Notes: generated by a model from the letters alone, not told the origin. Counted from the first letter of the stretch, positions 45,266 through 54,520 are shown. The stretch: 64,000 nt of DNA from Gammaproteobacteria bacterium (GCA_016191285.1 JACPPA010000019.1:124001-188000), one strand, 5' to 3'. Translations and numbers: made by a program.

Positions 45266-45886
45266 CTACTTCGGTGGCGGCGCCAACGGGAATACATAGG
45301 CTTTACCCGGCGCGACCGGCGCTGCGCCTTGCTTCAGCAACTCATCGAGTGGCGTGCCTTCGCGCATTTTTTTCAGCAGCAAGTCCGGATCGTAATCCAC
45401 ACCGATTGGATTCGTGGCGAATGCGGGCGATGAAAAGTAGCCGACGGCGTCGGTCATCGACTCGAAATTATCGACCTGAAACTCAAGGCCATTGCCGTCC
45501 GGATCGTGGAAATACATCGAGGTCGTCATGCCATGGTTGATACACCAGAACGGTGTGATCTTGGCTGCTTTCAAGCGCTCGTAGGTTAGCAGCAGATCGG
45601 ACAGGCTCGCATACGTGAAGGCAACGTGGTCGAAGCCCGCGGCGTTTTTATCCGGCGCTGGCAGATGTCCGGTGTTGATGAACGCCATGCGATGATGTTC
45701 ATCGTCGTAAGTCAAAAACGCGATCATCTCGTTCGCGAATGATGTCCGCGCATGGAAAACTTCGCGATACCACGCCAGCATCGCCGTGAAGTTCTTGGCG
45801 CGGATCACGAAATGCGCGAGCTTTTGCGGCACGATCGCGCGATTGGTATTCGCCGCCGTGGCGACGACAGAGGGGGATGCGTTCAT
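45266..45886 (-). CDS. VOC-family dioxygenase/glyoxalase-like protein
   Basis: It has 206 residues with one vicinal-oxygen-chelate module pair. Metal-ligand candidates are His in LAHFVIRAKN, His in FDHVAFTY and Glu in GNGLEFQV, as in type I extradiol dioxygenases, plus MYFHDPDGNG. It probably acts on a ring or keto intermediate. It is last in a three-gene operon with an SDR and an amidohydrolase. Confidence 0.85.
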   Translation of the reverse strand: MNASPSVVATAANTNRAIVPQKLAHFVIRAKNFTAMLAWYREVFHARTSFANEMIAFLTYDDEHHRMAFINTGHLPAPDKNAAGFDHVAFTYASLSDLLLTYERLKAAKITPFWCINHGMTTSMYFHDPDGNGLEFQVDNFESMTDAVGYFSSPAFATNPIGVDYDPDLLLKKMREGTPLDELLKQGAAPVAPGKAYVFPLAPPPK

Positions 45887-45918
45887 AAAATTACTCTCCT
45901 CTCAAACGATCGGGTTGT

Positions 45919-46596
45919 TTAGGATAGGCCAACAACCGGAACCAGCGCGCCATGCACGGCAGAAGCGGCGTCCGAACCGAGAAAGCAGATGACATTCGCG
46001 AGAGCCTCGGGGCTTACCCATTTGCTGAAGTCCGCGTTCGGCATATCGCGCCGGTTCTGCGGGGTATCGATAATGCTGGGTAACACGGCGTTGACGTTGA
46101 TGCCCTTGGGTCTTAATTCCTTCGCCAGGCTTTCGGTCAACCGCATGACCACGCTCTTCGCCGCGCAATACGCGCTCATGTTCGCTTGACCTTCACGCGC
46201 GGATAGCGCGCCGACGTTGACGATTACCCCCCGGCCTTGCGCGAGAAGGACCGGCGTCGCCGCGCGCACCGCGTTGTGCATGGTGGTGACGTTGATCTTG
46301 AACATCGTGTCCCAATCATTGGCGGATACTTCGTAACCCGTGGGGCCCATCGCGAACCCGCCGGCAATATTGAACAAACCCTGGAACCTGTCGAGTCGTT
46401 CGACGCAGCGCCGAGTCGCGGCGGCATCCGTGAGATCGAGCGCAATGCGCGTTACATTCGCCGGTGGCGGATCTTTCTCAAAGACCAAATCTAGCGCGAT
46501 AACGCGCGCACCGAGCGCCACTGCTTTAGCGACCACGGCGCGACCAAGCGCGCCGTTCGCGCCGGTTACCACAATGGTTTTAGTTGCGAGGTCCAT
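45919..46596 (-). CDS. Short-chain dehydrogenase/reductase
   Basis: It has 225 residues from ATG 46596 (a TTG at 46608 overlaps the amidohydrolase stop and is the alternative). The Rossmann motif is TGANGALGRAV, followed by NIAGG, the catalytic NVGALSAREGQ (Ser) and YCAAK (Tyr/Lys). The Asp in ALDLV after beta-2 points to NAD rather than NADP. It is the middle gene of a probable catabolic operon. Confidence 0.88.
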   Translation of the reverse strand: MDLATKTIVVTGANGALGRAVVAKAVALGARVIALDLVFEKDPPPANVTRIALDLTDAAATRRCVERLDRFQGLFNIAGGFAMGPTGYEVSANDWDTMFKINVTTMHNAVRAATPVLLAQGRGVIVNVGALSAREGQANMSAYCAAKSVVMRLTESLAKELRPKGINVNAVLPSIIDTPQNRRDMPNADFSKWVSPEALANVICFLGSDAASAVHGALVPVVGLS

Positions 46597-46604
46597 GCAT
46601 TCGC

Positions 46605-47759
46605 TCAACTCAGATTAAACGCCTTGGTGACGTTCTCAGACAGTATCCGCCGGCGCGAAACTTCGGGTAACGGCGTCAACATTTCCTGCAACTCATGCAT
46701 GTACTCGGCGGTGTGATCGGGATGTGGAAAATCCGAGGCCCAGAAGAACCGGTCATCGCCCACATAGGGAATGATGCCCGCGACCGCCCGCTCGTCGGGA
46801 TCGATCGACACATAGCATTGGCGCTTGAAGTAGGTGCTCGGCAATTCCTTCAGGCCGGTTTTCGGCATCAACGGACCTTTGGACACCGCGTCCATGCGAT
46901 CGATCAATTGTCCGATCCAACCTGCCTGCGATTCGAGCACCACCGCCTTTACCTTCGGAAAGCGTTCGAATATTTTGTAGTGGAACAGCGACGTGAACGC
47001 CTGCTGCATGCCTTGCGCCACCAGCACATCGAAGTACCACGTGAATTCGAAGGTCTCTTTTTGGGCAAGTTCATCGAAGCGGCGATGCACATCCAATGAC
47101 GGCGGATCGACCGTCGGATGCAGCGCCACGGGTGCGTCGTGTTCCTGGGCAATGGCCCACACGCGTGAATAATCCGGATGTCCCGGCGATTTCCGCGCCC
47201 ACGTAAACGGGTGAAAGAAAATCCCCTTGCAGCCGGCCGTGAGCGCGCGCTGGGTTTCATCGGCGGCGAGTGAAGGATCGGATAACGAGATATGCGCGAT
47301 CGGGATTAAGCGCCCGCCCGAGTCGGCGCAGAAATCGACGATCCAGCGGTTATAGGCGCGCGTATACGCAGCCGCGATTTCGGGTTCGCTGACTTCGGGT
47401 TCCCACAAGATGCCGAGCGTGGGGTACAGGATGGCCTTGGCCAGACCTTCCTGATCGAGTCGCGCCATGCGTTCTTTCGGATCCATCGAACCAAACGGCG
47501 CGCATTTCACATAGCTGCGTTCCGGTGACGGCACGATATCCGCCGCGCCCATCCCGCCCAAGGTGCCAGGAAAGCCAGCCGGCATCAGTTTCGAGGGCTT
47601 GCCGTTGTACTCGAAGTATTCGAGACCTTGTGCGTTGGTCTTAATCCGAATGGCGCGCTCCCGATACTTGGTCTCTAAATATTTTTCCCACAGATCAGGG
47701 GGTTCTAGGATGTGGCCATCGGCGTCTATCGCGCCACGGGTGTCGACTTTGGTTTGCAT
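46605..47759 (-). CDS. Amidohydrolase-superfamily (Amidohydro_2) enzyme
   Basis: This 384-residue TIM-barrel hydrolase starts with DADGHILEPPDLWEKY (metal-site DxH-like), then IFFHPFTWARK and PVALHPTVDPP (His), and ends with WASDFPHPDHTAEY (Asp). This matches the decarboxylase/hydrolase group related to gamma-resorcylate and ACMS decarboxylases. With the SDR and VOC genes following, it suggests degradation of an aromatic compound. The first gene of the operon. Confidence 0.88.
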   Translation of the reverse strand: MQTKVDTRGAIDADGHILEPPDLWEKYLETKYRERAIRIKTNAQGLEYFEYNGKPSKLMPAGFPGTLGGMGAADIVPSPERSYVKCAPFGSMDPKERMARLDQEGLAKAILYPTLGILWEPEVSEPEIAAAYTRAYNRWIVDFCADSGGRLIPIAHISLSDPSLAADETQRALTAGCKGIFFHPFTWARKSPGHPDYSRVWAIAQEHDAPVALHPTVDPPSLDVHRRFDELAQKETFEFTWYFDVLVAQGMQQAFTSLFHYKIFERFPKVKAVVLESQAGWIGQLIDRMDAVSKGPLMPKTGLKELPSTYFKRQCYVSIDPDERAVAGIIPYVGDDRFFWASDFPHPDHTAEYMHELQEMLTPLPEVSRRRILSENVTKAFNLS

Positions 47760-47863
47760 GATCGCGCACTCCTTATGACTGGTGAGCTGACGGCGAGCTC
47801 GGACATTGGGTTAATAACACTACTCCACTTGGAGCCCTAATGTCCTGGGAAATTCTTTGTGGC

Positions 47864-48060
47864 GCCTAAATGTGCGCTCGCAAATAAGACCCGAGCCAAG
47901 ACGGTAGTTGGGTACGCACTCCGCTCTTCCTCACCGGCCATCCCTGGCCGGCTCGTCGCTGTTCCGCGTGCGGCGCGTCCTAAGCGCCGCACGCTCCACA
48001 ATGACGCTACGTGCGTACCCAACTACCGTCTCACAGGCTCAGTACTTGCGAGCACCTTTA
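47864..48060. repeat. ~200-bp element with long terminal inverted repeats
   Basis: Arms of about 52 bases (47864-47918 and 48010-48060) face each other; the inner 21 bases (AGACGGTAGTTGGGTACGCA plus C) are perfect. The 91-base centre has two more hairpins, CCGGCCATCCCTGGCCGG and GTGCGGCGCGTCC-TAAGCGCCGCAC. There is no coding sequence. It fills most of the 330-base gap between the amidohydrolase and the cytochrome operon end. Confidence 0.65.
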
Positions 48061-48087
48061 GAACCGGGATTATGCGGAATGTAGTCC

Positions 48088-49773
48088 TTAGTTCGCGAGC
48101 CGTGCGGTGGTCGCACGATGGAATTTATGGCAGGTCACACAGGTCGAGGCGAGCTTGCCCGCGGCCGCGTCACCGCTGCCATGGCAGGTGCGGCAACTTT
48201 CGATGCCGGGGAGTAGCACGTCAGCGCTGGTGTCCGAACTCGGTACTTGCTTGTGACAATCGGCACACCCGAGGGTGTCGTGCTGGTGATGACTGAAGTG
48301 GGATTGCGGAAACCAAGCACGCGGAATATTAACCGGCGCCATTTTCCACGCTGCCGCGCCTTCGCCCTTGCCAGTCGGTTCAACTAAATGACACACGCCG
48401 CAGGTGGTGTAGGCAAACATCTCGGCCGCCGCGAGCTTCGCGGATTGTTGCGCCCAGTCGAGCGCCTCTTTGCGCTCGCTTACTGTCAATTCGTGTCCCG
48501 GCCGGCGTCGCGTTTGCACGCTGGCCGGCGCGAATGCATTCGGGTAGCCACCGCGCAGCGCCCACGCCGCGTAATAGTCGTCGACCGCGGCTAACGCCGC
48601 CGCGATATCGCCGTGCGGCACTTCGCGCGCGACATCGCCGGGAATATTGAGCTTATGGCATTCATTGCACGCGGCCTTGAAGGTGATCGGCTGCATGCGG
48701 CCGCCACCGGGTTCAACTTGATGACAATAGACGCAACTCAACTTCACGGCGCCGCGCGTCGGACTCGCGATACCCGCGCTCTGCAAATGGTGTTGATGCG
48801 AAAACTCGACGCCGGGACTCTCCTTTAGCCGCGCCGTATCGGTTAATGACACGCGTTCGGTCGTCTTCTTCCCGTCGTGATACTTAATCAGGGCGGGACG
48901 AAATTCTGGATGGTCAACACTAAAATTCCGCACGTTTTTAACTTTGGTATCCGCCAGCACGCGGGTCAGCGTGCCATGGCACTTAACGCATAATCCTTCG
49001 TCGTGACGCACTAGCGACGTCTTGCCCAGGTGTTCGCGATGGCAACTCGCACAGCGCACGCCGTCAAACAACCCTTGTTTGAGTACCGCCGCCTCGACGT
49101 GATGCACGGTATTCTTGTGGCAGGCGAGACAGGCAGCGTTACGCGTACGGATGAACGGTAATGTGTGGCAGGCATTACAGTTGGTCCCGAAATGCGCGTG
49201 CGCGGAACTCACCGCACCACTCGACCACGCATGATCGGAAGGCATCAGCGGCAACCAGCGCAACCATTTTCCCGCCGACGGAATCACGGCGGCGATGAGC
49301 GGGATCAATAAGAACAACACCGCGATACCACCGGCCAGTCCGAGCGCCCACGGTCGCTTCTTCAACCCTGCCGCCGACAAATTGAGCTTGGCGCGCTTCA
49401 AGAGCGCCAATTCGGTTTCGCGTCCCCGCGCGGCTGGATCTTCTGAAATCTCGAGCTCCAGATCACAACCGCTCGCGGCACCCACCCGGATTAAAAATCC
49501 GCCCAAGTCGATCTGATCGCCCTGTGTTATTACCGCGGCTTGCACGATCGTGCCGTTATATTGAAAGCCGGTTGCCGTCATCGCCTGCAGGCGAATTTTT
49601 CCATCCTGGCCTTCGATTAATTCCGCATGCGCGAGCGCGACCCGCAGATTCGACAAATGGATTTCTTGATCCGTGCCGCGTCCAATCCGAAATTTGGCGC
49701 CGACCAACGGCAGGTCTTGACGCGTGTCACTGGCCTTGGTTTTATGGCTCAAATACCGAACGAGGATGCGCAT
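48088..49773 (-). CDS. FHA-like domain fused to a decahaem cytochrome c
   Basis: It has 561 residues. Residues 1-110 resemble a forkhead-associated domain (FRIGRGTDQEIHLSN, then VALAHAELI and QIDLGGFLI), although the usual Ser-Arg of the phosphothreonine pocket is Ala-Leu. A single membrane helix (about 142-164, ALGLAGGIAVLFLLIPLI) leads to a periplasmic part with ten CXXCH sites, from NCNACH (near 199) to TCVTCH near the end. Many spare His may be axial ligands. The likely topology is FHA in the cytoplasm and haems outside. It is last of a seven-gene operon, six bases after the cytochrome b-like gene. Confidence 0.85.
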   Translation of the reverse strand: MRILVRYLSHKTKASDTRQDLPLVGAKFRIGRGTDQEIHLSNLRVALAHAELIEGQDGKIRLQAMTATGFQYNGTIVQAAVITQGDQIDLGGFLIRVGAASGCDLELEISEDPAARGRETELALLKRAKLNLSAAGLKKRPWALGLAGGIAVLFLLIPLIAAVIPSAGKWLRWLPLMPSDHAWSSGAVSSAHAHFGTNCNACHTLPFIRTRNAACLACHKNTVHHVEAAVLKQGLFDGVRCASCHREHLGKTSLVRHDEGLCVKCHGTLTRVLADTKVKNVRNFSVDHPEFRPALIKYHDGKKTTERVSLTDTARLKESPGVEFSHQHHLQSAGIASPTRGAVKLSCVYCHQVEPGGGRMQPITFKAACNECHKLNIPGDVAREVPHGDIAAALAAVDDYYAAWALRGGYPNAFAPASVQTRRRPGHELTVSERKEALDWAQQSAKLAAAEMFAYTTCGVCHLVEPTGKGEGAAAWKMAPVNIPRAWFPQSHFSHHQHDTLGCADCHKQVPSSDTSADVLLPGIESCRTCHGSGDAAAGKLASTCVTCHKFHRATTARLAN

Positions 49774-49779
49774 CGCCGG

Positions 49780-50715
49780 CTACCAATAAAAGAACACGGA
49801 AAAAATGTGCGCGAATAAAGCCGCCAACAACCCAACCGATAGCGGCACATGCAAATACAGCCAAAACGCCAGCCGCGACTGATATTGAATGTCGCGTTGA
49901 ATTCGCTCGACCAGCGCGCGCTTACGCGAGATCAGATCGAACAAGCGACGGATCTTCTCTAAACGTTCGGGGCCAGCGCCTTCCACCAGCATATGGCCGG
50001 CAAGAAAGCTAATTGCCGTGGCGTCTTGCTCGGCGACTTGCCGAACTTCCGGCGCGCCCCGCGCGATGCGGGCTTCGATGCGTTGTTTAACGACATCCAA
50101 TCCTTCGCTCACGCTGGCGGCCGCCGCGCGCCGCGCCGGATCGCCAAACAGCTGATCCCACACCGACCCGCCGAGGACGGTTTCCTCGATCGAATGGAGC
50201 ACTACCTGATGCGCGTCTTTCCCCACTTGGTCCGACAGCATTAGACACTCGCGATCAAGTTCGGCGACTTCGGCGATTAGCGCATCGCGCGTGACACCGC
50301 CGCGATTCGCCGTGAGCAACCGCGGATAAGTCACATAGGCGTAAAGTCCGTAGAAACCGCTTGCGACCACCAGCAAGGTCAACACATAGGCGATCGAATG
50401 CACATTCCAGCCGAGTTGAAAGCCACTGTGCAGGGTGGTGATGATGACCAGCGTGGTCCCCAGATACACATGCGCGGAAAGCCACGCGGCAAGGCGATTT
50501 TGGGTGTCGTGATAGCGTCGCTTGCGCACGCCAAACCACGCGAGCCAGCCAATCAGCGCCGCACCCACCGTGCCGAGTGTATAGCCGAGCCACGTGCCGC
50601 CATTCGGCGGCTCGGTGGGGTTGTGCAGAGCGTAGGCAAGCACTGCCACGCCGGTCAACCCCAGTGCGATCTTCAGGTAGAAAAAATTACGATAGCTTAG
50701 AAACGAAGCGTGCAT
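49780..50715 (-). CDS. Diheme cytochrome b-like membrane protein
   Basis: It has 311 residues with about five membrane helices: four in residues 12-130 and one at 283-309. H82 and H96 are in one helix (AHVYLGTTLVIITTLHSGF), and H289 and H303 in the last (LHVPLSVGLLAALFAH). Both pairs are H-X13-H, the spacing used to hold two haems across a membrane helix bundle. A 150-residue helical insert (131-280) lies between. I know no named family for this arrangement. It probably links quinone or the Fe-S module to the periplasmic cytochromes. Confidence 0.75.
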   Translation of the reverse strand: MHASFLSYRNFFYLKIALGLTGVAVLAYALHNPTEPPNGGTWLGYTLGTVGAALIGWLAWFGVRKRRYHDTQNRLAAWLSAHVYLGTTLVIITTLHSGFQLGWNVHSIAYVLTLLVVASGFYGLYAYVTYPRLLTANRGGVTRDALIAEVAELDRECLMLSDQVGKDAHQVVLHSIEETVLGGSVWDQLFGDPARRAAAASVSEGLDVVKQRIEARIARGAPEVRQVAEQDATAISFLAGHMLVEGAGPERLEKIRRLFDLISRKRALVERIQRDIQYQSRLAFWLYLHVPLSVGLLAALFAHIFSVFFYW

Positions 50716-50753
50716 TAAAAATTTTAGCGGACGAAATTTTTAACTGCCGCGAC

Positions 50754-53162
50754 TCACCGCGAGATCGCCATGAATTCCTGCGGGCTGACGCGAATGGCGG
50801 CGCCCGTCGGGCAGGCGCGCACGCAGGCCGGACCACCGGCTTGGTCTTTGCACATGTCGCATTTCACGGCTTTCTTCGGCGCGTGTTTATCGGTGCTGTG
50901 GAATTCGTCGCCCGGCGCCGGCCCCTTGCCCAGCAGCAACCATTGCCACAGGCTCGGTTTCTTGGGCTCGCCTTTAACCGCCATTTGAATGACCCCGTAC
51001 GGGCAATTCTGCTGGCAGTTGCCGCAGCCGATACAGTTATCAGCGATATACACTTCGCCTTCGGGTGTCCGGTGAATCGCGTCCGGCGGACAATCCTTCA
51101 TGCAATGCGGATGTTCGCAGTGCCGGCATGACGTCGGCACATGCAGCGTCGCGAAACTGGGGCCCGCCTCGCGATCGAGCAGGGACGTGCCCTTGTGCGT
51201 ATCCGCGCACGCCTTCTCACAATTGTCGCAGCCAATACACAAGGTCTCATCGATCAGTAGCACATCGGTCGCCTCGCCGATCCCCTGTTGCACCAGAAAC
51301 TCAATCATGTTGCCGGCGGCGCCCTGGCTCGCGCGCAAACGCGCGGTTTCGCGTAAACGGCCTTGCGCCTTTAATTTCAGTTCTGCATCGAGATCCGGGA
51401 AGCAGGCGAGCAGTTCGCGGAACACGACGCCTGGCAGTTGGATCGTTTCGGTAGCGACGGCGGCTCGTACAGTCGCCGTGCGCGGCGAATCGGTCAACAA
51501 AGCCAGTTCGCCGACATAGTTCCCGGAGGGCAAATAAGCGATAACGACATCGCGACCACCGATCTCGTGCGACACCGTCACCGAGCCGGTGCGGATCAAG
51601 TGCAGCGAGTCGGCCACATCGCCAGCCTTGAAGATGACCTCACCGGGATTGAACTGCCGGATGCGCGCAGTGTGCACGACTTCGATCAAATCATCTTCGG
51701 AAACCTCGGGCGCGATGTGCATGCGTATGGCACGTAACAAAAAGGTCTCGTCGATCTCACGGCGCACGGATTCCACGGATTGAATGAGCTTATTCATCGA
51801 TCGCCGTGGCGTTTCGATCAATACGCAGTCCTCGCCCGCGATCACCGTCGCGGCGCGGCGCCGGCCAGAGATCAACGACATCTCGCCGAAGAATTTGCCC
51901 TGGCCCAGGGGCAAGGTGCGAGTAGGATCGCTGGGATCGAGCCGAATGTGCGCGGATCCGCGCAGGATCGAAAAGAACGTGTTGGTGTAATCATTGAACT
52001 GCACGACCACTTCGCCCGGGGCTGGTGTGCGAATATCAGAGTCGAGCAAAAATTCGCGTAATTGCAGCGGGGTCAGGCCGGCGAACAGCGGGACATCGCG
52101 CTTGATGGTCGCTATGGCTTTATTGACCTTGGTCAATCCCGGGACATGCGCGAACTTCGCGCGCAACAAGCCTTCGTCCGCTGGCTCTACCTCACGACCG
52201 CAAATGAACTCAACGACCTCGTAGCCCTGATTGATGCATTGTTTGATCAGCGGATAGCCCGCAAGCGCGCCGATGATATAGAGCCCCGGCACATTCGATT
52301 CGTAGCGCGGGGATACCGCCGGCACCGCCGCCGGATCATCGTTCGGAAACTCAATGCCACAGGCTTCGACAAATTTGCGCGGCGGCAACGCGCCCAGGCG
52401 CGCGACGATGCGATCGCAGAGAACTTCGGTTTCGCCCTCCTTGGTCTTCACCATGAACCGCAGACGACGCCCGCTGGGATCCTGATTAAGCGCATCCACC
52501 CGCTTGGGGCTCGCGTTGTAGATGCATTCCAGCTGCCCCGACTCGATGCCGCGCATAATCCCCTTTAGATTGCCGTCCTTGGCGCGTGAAAACTCATCGC
52601 GCCGATTTAGAATGATGACGGTGTTATTCGCCGCCAGCGCAAGCGCATTCTCGATCGCCGCATCGCCGGCGCCGACGATCACGATAGTCTCGTCGTGATA
52701 TTCGTCCGGATCGTCCAGTTGATACTGCACGCAGGGCAGATCGTCGCCCGGCACTTCAAGCTTGCGCAGATTGCCCTGCAATCCGATACCGAGCACGACA
52801 TGTTCGGCGCGTACTTCGTCGCCGCCGGCAAGCGCTAAGATAAATTTACCTTTGCTGCCCTTGATGGCGCTCACTTCAGACTTGAAGCGCACCTGAGCGC
52901 CGGACTTGTGCACGCCGGCGCTCCAGGTCTTCAGGATTTTTTCACGCGTACCGGCTTCGAATCCAACTTCGGCGCGCAGGGGCAACACGCCGGGTTCGGC
53001 CATCACGTGCTTGCCTTTTTGATAACGAAAGATCGTGTTCGCTAGCTGGGGCGCGGCTTCGAGTAACACATGCGAGGTGTTGGTCGCGGCGGCGCGGGCG
53101 GCGGCGCTTAAGCCTCCAGGGCCGGCGCCGACGATCGCGATCTTGACCGAAGCGCTCGCCAT
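50754..53162 (-). CDS. FAD/NAD(P) oxidoreductase fused to two cNMP-binding domains and a four-cluster ferredoxin
   Basis: It has 802 residues. Residues 1-330 are a two-Rossmann flavoprotein (VGAGPGGLSAA near 11, VGAGDAAIENA near 163) of the thioredoxin-reductase/YpdA type, without a CXXC redox pair. Two Crp-like domains follow at about 365-480 and 490-610 (GKFFGEMSLISGRRRAAT; GNYVGELALLTDSPRTAT). The C-terminal 170 residues carry four [4Fe-4S] motifs of DmsB/NrfC type: CIGCDNCEKAC, CRHCEHPHCMKDC, CIGCGNCQQNC and CDMCKDQAGGPACVRAC. It is probably cytoplasmic, passing electrons between NAD(P)H and the membrane protein under cyclic-nucleotide control. Confidence 0.88.
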   Translation of the reverse strand: MASASVKIAIVGAGPGGLSAAARAAATNTSHVLLEAAPQLANTIFRYQKGKHVMAEPGVLPLRAEVGFEAGTREKILKTWSAGVHKSGAQVRFKSEVSAIKGSKGKFILALAGGDEVRAEHVVLGIGLQGNLRKLEVPGDDLPCVQYQLDDPDEYHDETIVIVGAGDAAIENALALAANNTVIILNRRDEFSRAKDGNLKGIMRGIESGQLECIYNASPKRVDALNQDPSGRRLRFMVKTKEGETEVLCDRIVARLGALPPRKFVEACGIEFPNDDPAAVPAVSPRYESNVPGLYIIGALAGYPLIKQCINQGYEVVEFICGREVEPADEGLLRAKFAHVPGLTKVNKAIATIKRDVPLFAGLTPLQLREFLLDSDIRTPAPGEVVVQFNDYTNTFFSILRGSAHIRLDPSDPTRTLPLGQGKFFGEMSLISGRRRAATVIAGEDCVLIETPRRSMNKLIQSVESVRREIDETFLLRAIRMHIAPEVSEDDLIEVVHTARIRQFNPGEVIFKAGDVADSLHLIRTGSVTVSHEIGGRDVVIAYLPSGNYVGELALLTDSPRTATVRAAVATETIQLPGVVFRELLACFPDLDAELKLKAQGRLRETARLRASQGAAGNMIEFLVQQGIGEATDVLLIDETLCIGCDNCEKACADTHKGTSLLDREAGPSFATLHVPTSCRHCEHPHCMKDCPPDAIHRTPEGEVYIADNCIGCGNCQQNCPYGVIQMAVKGEPKKPSLWQWLLLGKGPAPGDEFHSTDKHAPKKAVKCDMCKDQAGGPACVRACPTGAAIRVSPQEFMAISR

Positions 53163-53167
53163 GGCCG

Positions 53168-54520
53168 CTACTGCAACGCTGCTTCGAAAGTCTTCATCTC
53201 GGCGCTAAAGCGCGCCGGTTGATATGCGTTTTCGTCTTTCAGCACGGCGTAGAGGGTTTTGATTTGCGCATTCAATTGAGCGGTTTTTGCGGCGTCTCCA
53301 CCGCTTGCGGGCAACGAATCGACTAAGGCGTGCGCGCCCATTACCGCCTGCTCAGCCGCCGCATAGTCGCGATACTCGCCGTCGCGACCGCCGCGGACGA
53401 TGCTAGTCAAGATGCCGCGCGTCTCGTCTGCAGTAAAAGCGTGACCACGAATCTTGCTATCGATTTTGCCGAGGGTGGCCTGCACGCTCCGCGCTGCCGT
53501 GCGCGCCGCGTCGGCGGATTCGAGGCTGGCCTTATGCAGCGCCAGTAAACCGGCGTGGAGTTCGTCGGCCAGCTGCGCATCGGTCGCACGCATTAAATAG
53601 ATCAACATCAGCAAATTGGCGTCGTTGAAATGCGGCACACCGGGCGGTAAGCCGGCGCTCGCCCGCGGCGCCCAACGCAGTTCGGTTAACGGATGATGAC
53701 AGGCGTGGCAATCGAAGAACGCAAATTCGGGTAATCCCCCCGCGCCTTGGCCCTTCTGACTAATGAATAGCTCAAGCGTGCGCGCCGCGGCCGCGCTTTG
53801 ACCCACCGCCCAGGTTTCGACATGCGAGGCAACGCGCTTGCGGCTGCGATAATCGGCATCGGTGCGAAAATGCGCGGGCTGCAAGACGGTGAACGTATCG
53901 AGTTCGAACGACAGCCGCGGGTGGCCGGCGCCCATGATGCGATGGGTGGCGAATTTATTCTCGGCACCTAGGTGGCACGCCAGACATAGCTTCGCACGCG
54001 CGGCCGGTTCCTCGGTCGGATACATGCCGACTTTTAAATTATCCGCCCGACTCGCTTCACCCGTAACATGAGTACCCAACCACTTCGACGCCGGACCATG
54101 ACAGGTTTCACAACTGACACCATCGGCAATTTGAAAGCGCTTGCCACGCTGCGCTTCGGGCGCGTTATTGGCATGGCAGTTGAGACATTCGGACGCGGTG
54201 GCCGCGTTATCGAGGCCCAGGTTGTGCGCGATGCGCTGGCCTTTTTCTTCGAGCAGCACGCGATACGCCTTGGCGTGTGCATCGTCGCGATGCCAGGTGA
54301 TGAATTCGTTTTGATTGACTTTGGAATCCACCAGCGGATGCGGCGCGCCATGGCACGTTGATCCGGAACAGGTAACAACCCCCAAATACTTTGCCGGTTC
54401 GCTAGCCGCGTCCTCACTAAGCGCGGCGCGTTGCATCAGACAACCGCCCACTGCGATCAATAGCATGACACTAAACCGATAAGCCGGCCGCGCTCGGGAG
54501 GAGAAAAAGTAACGAATCAT
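53168..54520 (-). CDS. Multihaem cytochrome c, c554-like (copy B)
   Basis: It has 450 residues with an N-terminal signal (FSVMLLIAVGGCLMQRAALS). Haem motifs: CSGSTCH, a CX4CH variant, near the N-terminus, then CLNCH, CETCH, CLACH and CHACH. A helical tail of about 170 residues without haem follows. HRIMGAGHPRLSFELDTF is shared word for word in structure with the next gene (HQLYGAGHPRLRFELDTY), so the two are tandem duplicates. Periplasmic electron carrier or reductase; the acceptor is unknown. Confidence 0.87.
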   Translation of the reverse strand: MIRYFFSSRARPAYRFSVMLLIAVGGCLMQRAALSEDAASEPAKYLGVVTCSGSTCHGAPHPLVDSKVNQNEFITWHRDDAHAKAYRVLLEEKGQRIAHNLGLDNAATASECLNCHANNAPEAQRGKRFQIADGVSCETCHGPASKWLGTHVTGEASRADNLKVGMYPTEEPAARAKLCLACHLGAENKFATHRIMGAGHPRLSFELDTFTVLQPAHFRTDADYRSRKRVASHVETWAVGQSAAAARTLELFISQKGQGAGGLPEFAFFDCHACHHPLTELRWAPRASAGLPPGVPHFNDANLLMLIYLMRATDAQLADELHAGLLALHKASLESADAARTAARSVQATLGKIDSKIRGHAFTADETRGILTSIVRGGRDGEYRDYAAAEQAVMGAHALVDSLPASGGDAAKTAQLNAQIKTLYAVLKDENAYQPARFSAEMKTFEAALQ

